64,000 nt of DNA from an uncultured Pseudomonadales bacterium. GTDB taxonomy: Bacteria; Pseudomonadota; Gammaproteobacteria; Pseudomonadales; Cellvibrionaceae. Made by a program: the position numbers and the translations under genes. Under the pieces are notes generated by a model. That model was not told where the DNA came from, made no database searches, and saw only the letters and a program-made list of their open reading frames with translations. Location: positions 62,001 through 126,000 of the forward strand of contig CANKXO010000008.1 in assembly GCA_947487765.1 (NCBI GenBank). The letters run 5' to 3'. Shown in pieces: positions 59,748 through 64,000 of the stretch; within the stretch, counting starts at the first letter, position 1; each line of letters starts with the position of its first letter.

Positions 59748-61076
59748 ATGACCATTGACCATGCATTGATTATTGATGCTTCTAAAACCACTCAAGCTAT
59801 TAATGGTAGTTTATTAAGTGCTGTGGATATAGAGTTCGATATTGCGGCGAATGAAGAAGATGTATGGAAATTGATAAAAGGTAGAGCATCACCCTATGAC
59901 CTTATTTTGGTTTCAAGAGCTTCTTTAGGTCGAGAGCTACGTATATTTGTTTCTAGTTTAAGAGCATTGCCTGGGTGCTCATCCGTTCCTTTAATACTAT
60001 TAATTAATGATAAGGGAGAAGATCATGACATCGAGTCTCTCTATGCCATTGGTTTTACCCAAGTTTTTAGTCGTAAAGAATTTGATCATTTAAAGGGCTA
60101 TATCGAGCAAGCACAGGGACGCGATACATTTGAAAAAAACCGTCAAAATAAAGTGGTTATTATTGAAGATGATCTGTCACAGCAATTAACCGTGCAGGCT
60201 ATTCTTGAAGAAAATCATTGTGAATGTTTCTGTTTTGAATCAGCCGAAGATGCCCTTAGGCAAGCCAAAACTATCCAACCCCATGTTATTACTTGTGACT
60301 TTTTTCTTGAAGGAAAAATGACCGCACTTGATTTAATATTACAAGTAAAAAATGAAGGGCACCCATGGCAACATGTCCCGATTATTGTCATGACTGGGCT
60401 CGATGATCCCACGCGTAAATATGAGCTCGTTCGTTCTGGTGCAAACGACTACATTGCTAAGCCTATTGATCCTTTGGATCTTTCAGTTCGAGTGGAAAAC
60501 CTGGTTCGTTACAAGCATTTGCTGGATACTGTTGAAGCGCAAAAAAAAGAAATGCAGTTTCTGGCAATGCATGATCAATTAACAGGGCTTTATAATCGTC
60601 ATTTTGTCGCAGAGCAGGTGTTAATCAGTATTAGTGAAGCTAAGCGCCACCAAAAGGATTACTCTATTGTGCTTCTTGATATTGATTTTTTTAAGCAAGT
60701 CAATGATCAACATGGGCATGATATTGGAGACGTAGTATTAAAAGAAGTTGGCTTATTCTTGCAACAGCATATAAGGGGTGATGACGTTGTTGCTCGTATG
60801 GGAGGAGAAGAATTTATTCTATTACTCAATCACTGTAATAAGGCAGATGCTATGGAAAAAGCAGAGCTATTGAGAAGTAAGCTGCAATTGTTGAATCCAG
60901 CAGATCTAAAGGTAACGGCGAGCTTTGGTGTTGCTCAATTGAATAACGAGTTGGATAATTTTAATAAACTATTCAAAGCTGCTGATTTGGCTGTTTATCG
61001 TGCAAAAGAGCTAGGCAGAAATCGAGTTGAGTCAATGTCTACCAGTATTAGTGCTTCTCGGTTAACTCAATCTTAA
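59748..61076 (+). CDS. PleD-like diguanylate cyclase with two receiver domains
   Basis: Cytoplasmic protein of 442 residues. The first receiver-like domain (about 1-120) lacks the phospho-acceptor (LILVSRASLG where Asp is expected). The second (about 133-255) is complete, with acidic pocket EDD, Asp184 in ITCDFF and Lys in AKPI. The GGDEF domain (about 285-435) has an active GGEEF at about 352-356, and an inhibitory I-site RxxD (RGDD) five residues before it. It should make c-di-GMP from GTP when the second receiver is phosphorylated. The start is ATG without a strong ribosome site. A dual-receiver kinase lies 218 bases downstream. Confidence 0.93.
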   Translation: MTIDHALIIDASKTTQAINGSLLSAVDIEFDIAANEEDVWKLIKGRASPYDLILVSRASLGRELRIFVSSLRALPGCSSVPLILLINDKGEDHDIESLYAIGFTQVFSRKEFDHLKGYIEQAQGRDTFEKNRQNKVVIIEDDLSQQLTVQAILEENHCECFCFESAEDALRQAKTIQPHVITCDFFLEGKMTALDLILQVKNEGHPWQHVPIIVMTGLDDPTRKYELVRSGANDYIAKPIDPLDLSVRVENLVRYKHLLDTVEAQKKEMQFLAMHDQLTGLYNRHFVAEQVLISISEAKRHQKDYSIVLLDIDFFKQVNDQHGHDIGDVVLKEVGLFLQQHIRGDDVVARMGGEEFILLLNHCNKADAMEKAELLRSKLQLLNPADLKVTASFGVAQLNNELDNFNKLFKAADLAVYRAKELGRNRVESMSTSISASRLTQS

Positions 61077-61293
61077 CCTTCTTATTCCCTATAAGCTTTT
61101 GATTTTTTTAGGGTTATTTTTTGTAAATACCCATTATAAACTGTTGTCTTTTGTGCCATTCTATTCGGATAACTTTGTTTTTTCGTAAAAACTTCTATGC
61201 TAATAGAATAGAGTTAAGTTTAGTGAAATAAGTGTTTTGCTAAGTATTGAGTCGTAATATTTTTATGGTGTAAGGTTTAAATAAAGACTGGTT

Positions 61294-62748
61294 ATGAAGG
61301 CAGCCTCAGAGAAAAAAGTTCTAATTATCGAAGATTCTCTAACTTTCGCGAATATGATTTCGTCATCCATTACTAGCAAATATAGTTTTTGTGTCGATGT
61401 GGCGGGTAACTATGCTGATGCACAGCGTTTATTAAGCGAACAAAGGGATCAGTATTTTGTTGCGATTGTTGATATCGACTTACCTGATGCCCATAAGGGT
61501 GAAGCCGTAGATCTTACAATCGATGCTGAGATACCAACATTGGTTTTCTCGGGGTCGACAAACAGTGGTGATCATCAAGGTTTTTGGTCCAAAGGGATTG
61601 CAGATTATGTCAATAAGCGGGGTACCTATGGCTTAGAATATGTTATTTGGATGACAAATCGTATCTTCAATAACCCTAATGTAAAAGTACTAATTGTTGA
61701 TGATGATATTGTTATTCGAACATCCACTGAATTTATTCTAAAACTCCATTGTTATGATGTCATATGTGCTTCATCTGGAGAAGAGGCATTGGAAACGTTA
61801 AAAGAAAATCCAGATATTAAAATTTGTCTGATGGATTGCTATATGGGTGGCATGACGGGAATAGATACGGCAGCTAAAATGCGCTTGACGCATGGCCGTG
61901 ATGAACTGGAGATTATTGGTGTATCTGCACAGAATAATAAATCGTTGTCTGTACAATTTATTAAGTCTGGCGCGAGTGATTTTTTGCTTAAGCCCTTTCT
62001 TCCAGAAGAAATACTATGCCGTGTTAATCATGCAGCAGAAAGGTTAGAAACCTATGTAAAATTAAAAGAGCTGAATGAGCTTAAAAATCAAATGTTAGGT
62101 ACTGCTGCCCATGATATTCGCGGTCCAATTGCTGCCATAAAAACAGCAATGGAACTGATTAATCGAGGAAAAGTCTCTGAAACTCAAAAAGAATCCCTGT
62201 TGAAAATGATCCAAAATAATAGTAACGATACGTTGGAGTTACTAGAAAGTTTATTAGATGTATCGGCTATTGAAAGCGGTAATATTAATTTAAATGTTGA
62301 GGATACTGATTTAAGTGCTTTAGTCAGAGAGCGCGTTGAACTCTACGAAGGGCAAGCAAACAATAAATCAATTTTGCTTAATGGGGATATCGAACAAGGT
62401 ATTAGTAAACCTGTTGATCGCATAAAAATTAAAGAAGTGGTCGATAATCTAGTTACTAATGCGATTAAATTTTCTCCCTTGGAGTCTAAGGTTGATATTT
62501 TACTCAATACTGAAGATAAAAAAATACAATTAACGGTATCAGACTCTGGCCTAGGTATCCCTGATGATGAGCAAGACAAGCTGTTTATGCCTTTTTCAAC
62601 CTTGAGTTCTAAGTCGACGGGAGGGGAGAAACAAACCGGCTTAGGTTTAGCGATTGTAAAAAATATTGTTGATGCTCATGAGGGGCATATCTTTTACCGC
62701 AATCAAGATAATGGTGGAGCAAGTTTTTGCGTAGAGTTACCTTTGTAA
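61294..62748 (+). CDS. Histidine kinase with two N-terminal receiver domains
   Basis: Cytoplasmic protein of 484 residues. Two receivers (about 8-125, with Asp60 or Asp62 in VDIDLPD; about 130-250, with Asp181 in CLMDCYM and Lys in LLKPF) come before a HisKA domain with His273 in AAHDIRGPIAAI and a HATPase domain (VVDNLVTNAIKFSP, DSGLGIP, GLGLAIVKNIV). Having receivers in front of the kinase makes it a candidate relay that is itself regulated by phosphorylation. The adjacent cyclase is a plausible partner. No membrane segment is present. Confidence 0.92.
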   Translation: MKAASEKKVLIIEDSLTFANMISSSITSKYSFCVDVAGNYADAQRLLSEQRDQYFVAIVDIDLPDAHKGEAVDLTIDAEIPTLVFSGSTNSGDHQGFWSKGIADYVNKRGTYGLEYVIWMTNRIFNNPNVKVLIVDDDIVIRTSTEFILKLHCYDVICASSGEEALETLKENPDIKICLMDCYMGGMTGIDTAAKMRLTHGRDELEIIGVSAQNNKSLSVQFIKSGASDFLLKPFLPEEILCRVNHAAERLETYVKLKELNELKNQMLGTAAHDIRGPIAAIKTAMELINRGKVSETQKESLLKMIQNNSNDTLELLESLLDVSAIESGNINLNVEDTDLSALVRERVELYEGQANNKSILLNGDIEQGISKPVDRIKIKEVVDNLVTNAIKFSPLESKVDILLNTEDKKIQLTVSDSGLGIPDDEQDKLFMPFSTLSSKSTGGEKQTGLGLAIVKNIVDAHEGHIFYRNQDNGGASFCVELPL

Positions 62749-62792
62749 CTTCTTTGCTTGATAAAAGTTCTAATCAGATTTAATTATTGGGT

Positions 62793-63230
62793 TTAAGGAT
62801 AGTTTTTATCAATTGCCGTTTTAATATCTTGTTGCAAACTGAAAACAGGACTGACAATTAACCCTTCACAATATTTATGTAATTCTGATATGGCACGTGT
62901 ATCAAATGGGTTAGCCATCGCAATAGTGATGCCTGCTCCCATACTATATAGAGGGATAACACATAATTTTTGGGCAACTTCTTTGGGAACTTTTTCCAGA
63001 GCTTCAGGTTGAAATAATGTTTGCTTCATATCAACAAAAGAGCAGTTGACGCTGTCTGCTATATACTTCCCCAACTCATGGCTGTTAAACCATCCTTCCT
63101 TAACCAGAATATCTGAAAATTTTCCGACATCGCGGGATGCTTCACCGATAATACGCTTAATATCATCCGGAGGAATGTTGGCCTGTGTACGGCAGTGATC
63201 GATAAAGTCTTTAGATATAGATAATTTCAA
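62793..63230 (-). CDS. Stand-alone MshEN/GspE N-terminal-like domain protein
   Basis: Soluble protein of 145 residues matching the N-terminal domain of type II secretion/type IV pilus ATPases (T2SSE_N, MshEN), with no ATPase attached. GKFSDILVKEGWFNSHELGKYIADS (about 36-60) follows the ligand motif (RLG..L...G....) that in MshE binds c-di-GMP, though the leading Arg-Leu is not conserved. The C-terminal part (CVIPLYSMGAGITIAMANP) is also typical. It follows a CheY-like gene by 21 bases and may read c-di-GMP made by the cyclase nearby. Binding is inference. Confidence 0.8.
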   Translation of the reverse strand: MKLSISKDFIDHCRTQANIPPDDIKRIIGEASRDVGKFSDILVKEGWFNSHELGKYIADSVNCSFVDMKQTLFQPEALEKVPKEVAQKLCVIPLYSMGAGITIAMANPFDTRAISELHKYCEGLIVSPVFSLQQDIKTAIDKNYP

Positions 63231-63251
63231 TGCAAAATACTCAGAAATTTA

Positions 63252-63680
63252 TTATTGTTTTGACTTTTTTTTAGGCTTAAATTTTTGCCAAGTTTCCTTA
63301 ATCGTTCCCTGAATTTTATCGACACCATTGCCTTTGAGTATGTAGTTTTTGGCCCCTCGTTGTATACACTTCATAATGACAGTCTTATCATTAACAGATG
63401 TCAACATAATAATAATAGTTTTATAGTTGATGTCTAAAATCTGAGTAATAATACTGTCACCGGTTTCACCTGGCATATTAATGTCCAGAAAAACCATATC
63501 CGGACGTTCACTGCTGCATAAATCAAGAGCTTGTAAACCGTTTTCAGCTTCTGCTACTACTTCATACTTTAATTCATTAAGAATTAATTTAATCATGTCG
63601 CGCATGTATTTCTCGTCATCTACGAGCAATACTCTTGGCGTCTTTTCTGAATTGTCGAGTTTTGCTGTCTGCATTATCAA
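63252..63680 (-). CDS. CheY-like single-domain response regulator
   Basis: Receiver protein of 142 residues with acidic pocket DDE 21-23, phospho-acceptor Asp66 in VFLDINMP, Thr in MLTSVND and Lys in ILKGNG. A Lys-rich tail (KFKPKKKSKQ) follows. No output domain is attached. A second start (ATG at 63674) is possible. It is the first gene of a two-gene unit with the MshEN-type protein. Confidence 0.92.
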   Translation of the reverse strand: MIMQTAKLDNSEKTPRVLLVDDEKYMRDMIKLILNELKYEVVAEAENGLQALDLCSSERPDMVFLDINMPGETGDSIITQILDINYKTIIIMLTSVNDKTVIMKCIQRGAKNYILKGNGVDKIQGTIKETWQKFKPKKKSKQ

Positions 63681-63869
63681 ATACCTAAATTACCTATAAG
63701 AAAAGCTGCAAGAATTGGCCTCTTAAAAAGTATAGTCAAAATTATTCTATGTACCATCGATGTCGTAATAGAATAGGTATATTTGCTAAATAAGTAGTGA
63801 TAGACGCGACTTTTCTTTATTGAGTAAAATCCAGTGTGTAGTTGGTTGATTTTTAGGGTAGTGAAATAA

Positions 63870-64000
63870 ATGCATAATAATGAAGTTGTATTGGCCACTG
63901 AGTTAGGCCAACAATTGATCAGGCGGCGTTGGAAGGTTACAACAGCGGAATCATGTACTGGGGGTGGCGTGGCCCAGGCAATTACCGCAATTGCGGGGAG
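63870..64000 (+). CDS. cinA: CinA/PncC nicotinamide-nucleotide amidohydrolase, 5' part
   Basis: Partial gene running off the window end. The first 43 residues read MHNNEVVLATELGQQLIRRR, then WKVTTAESCTGGGVAQAITA, which matches the C-terminal-type CinA (PncC) family with its ESCTGG active-site motif. It is expected to deamidate nicotinamide mononucleotide. In pseudomonads cinA lies between mutS and recA, so this gene marks the far edge of the accessory region. Confidence 0.88.
   Translation, partial: MHNNEVVLATELGQQLIRRRWKVTTAESCTGGGVAQAITAIAG

Noticed and set aside
37118-63869. Prophage or integrative element between mutS and cinA
   Set aside because: No integrase, transposase, phage structural gene, tRNA or attachment-site repeat was recognised, so only an accessory region is claimed.
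63677-63898. 73-residue minus-strand frame before cinA
   Set aside because: It overlaps the cinA start on the other strand and the CheY-like gene start, and resembles no protein; the region is better explained as a divergent promoter spacer.

Overview
The window looks like chromosomal DNA of an AT-rich gammaproteobacterium, probably marine or aquatic. The evidence is gene order: fxsA-groES-groEL, pyrG-kdsA-eno-ftsB-ispD-ispF-pcm-nlpD-rpoS, and the rpoS / fdxA-mutS / cinA neighbourhood known from pseudomonads and related Oceanospirillales/Cellvibrionales-type lineages. No rRNA, tRNA, insertion sequence, integrase or CRISPR array was recognised. Genus is not assigned.

Layout. (1) 0-6.4 kb: housekeeping genes maf, yajQ, an AmpG-like permease, a DUF481 outer-membrane protein on the opposite strand, fxsA, and groES-groEL behind a clear sigma-32 promoter. 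(2) 6.5-18.1 kb: a dense signalling island built around an H-NOX nitric-oxide sensor and its kinase. It has three histidine kinases with nearly identical phosphoacceptor regions but different inputs (H-NOX, PAS, periplasmic/HAMP plus a PhnD-like binding protein), CheC/CheX-like phosphatase-type proteins, and response regulators. Two of the regulators carry visibly inactivated c-di-GMP phosphodiesterase domains, one HD-GYP and one EAL. (3) 18.4-28 kb: the conserved pyrG-to-rpoS backbone, with no truD or surE between ispF and pcm and a DUF368 (PopT-type) gene between pcm and nlpD. (4) 28.5-33.6 kb: a leftward four-gene operon (NarL-type regulator, TonB-dependent receptor, periplasmic binding protein, NarX-like kinase) lying between rpoS and fdxA, with the same 12-bp sequence in both flanking spacers. 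(5) 34-37.1 kb: fdxA and mutS.

(6) 37.3-63.8 kb: about 26.7 kb of accessory DNA between mutS and cinA, which are near neighbours in relatives. It opens with small metabolic and redox genes (MtfA-like peptidase, tpx, VOC, GST, thioredoxin) and a cobalamin riboswitch in front of a lone CbiM-like permease. Next is a curli-like cluster (42.2-46.4 kb): a secreted protein with three 34-residue repeats, a strong terminator, a Cys-containing companion, a CsgG/peptidoglycan-binding/DUF4384 lipoprotein, an OmpA-family protein and a DUF2807-type protein broken by a frameshift at an A7 tract. A secreted VCBS/FG-GAP protein follows. Then comes a sigma-like and anti-sigma-like pair ahead of a compact three-gene unit (48-58 kb): a TPR plus beta-barrel protein resembling Slam/DUF560, a giant FecR-domain protein with a TbpB-like C-terminal barrel, and a TPR-CHAT protease. 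A secreted caspase-like protease lies convergent to it. The region ends with c-di-GMP and two-component genes (PleD-like GGDEF protein, dual-receiver kinase, stand-alone MshEN-type domain, CheY-like regulator) before the truncated cinA.

Best candidates for undescribed biology are the Slam-like/FecR-barrel/CHAT/caspase module, the short-repeat curli-like export cluster, and the H-NOX network whose two apparent c-di-GMP outputs are both predicted to be catalytically dead. All functions come from reading motifs by eye; no database search was run.
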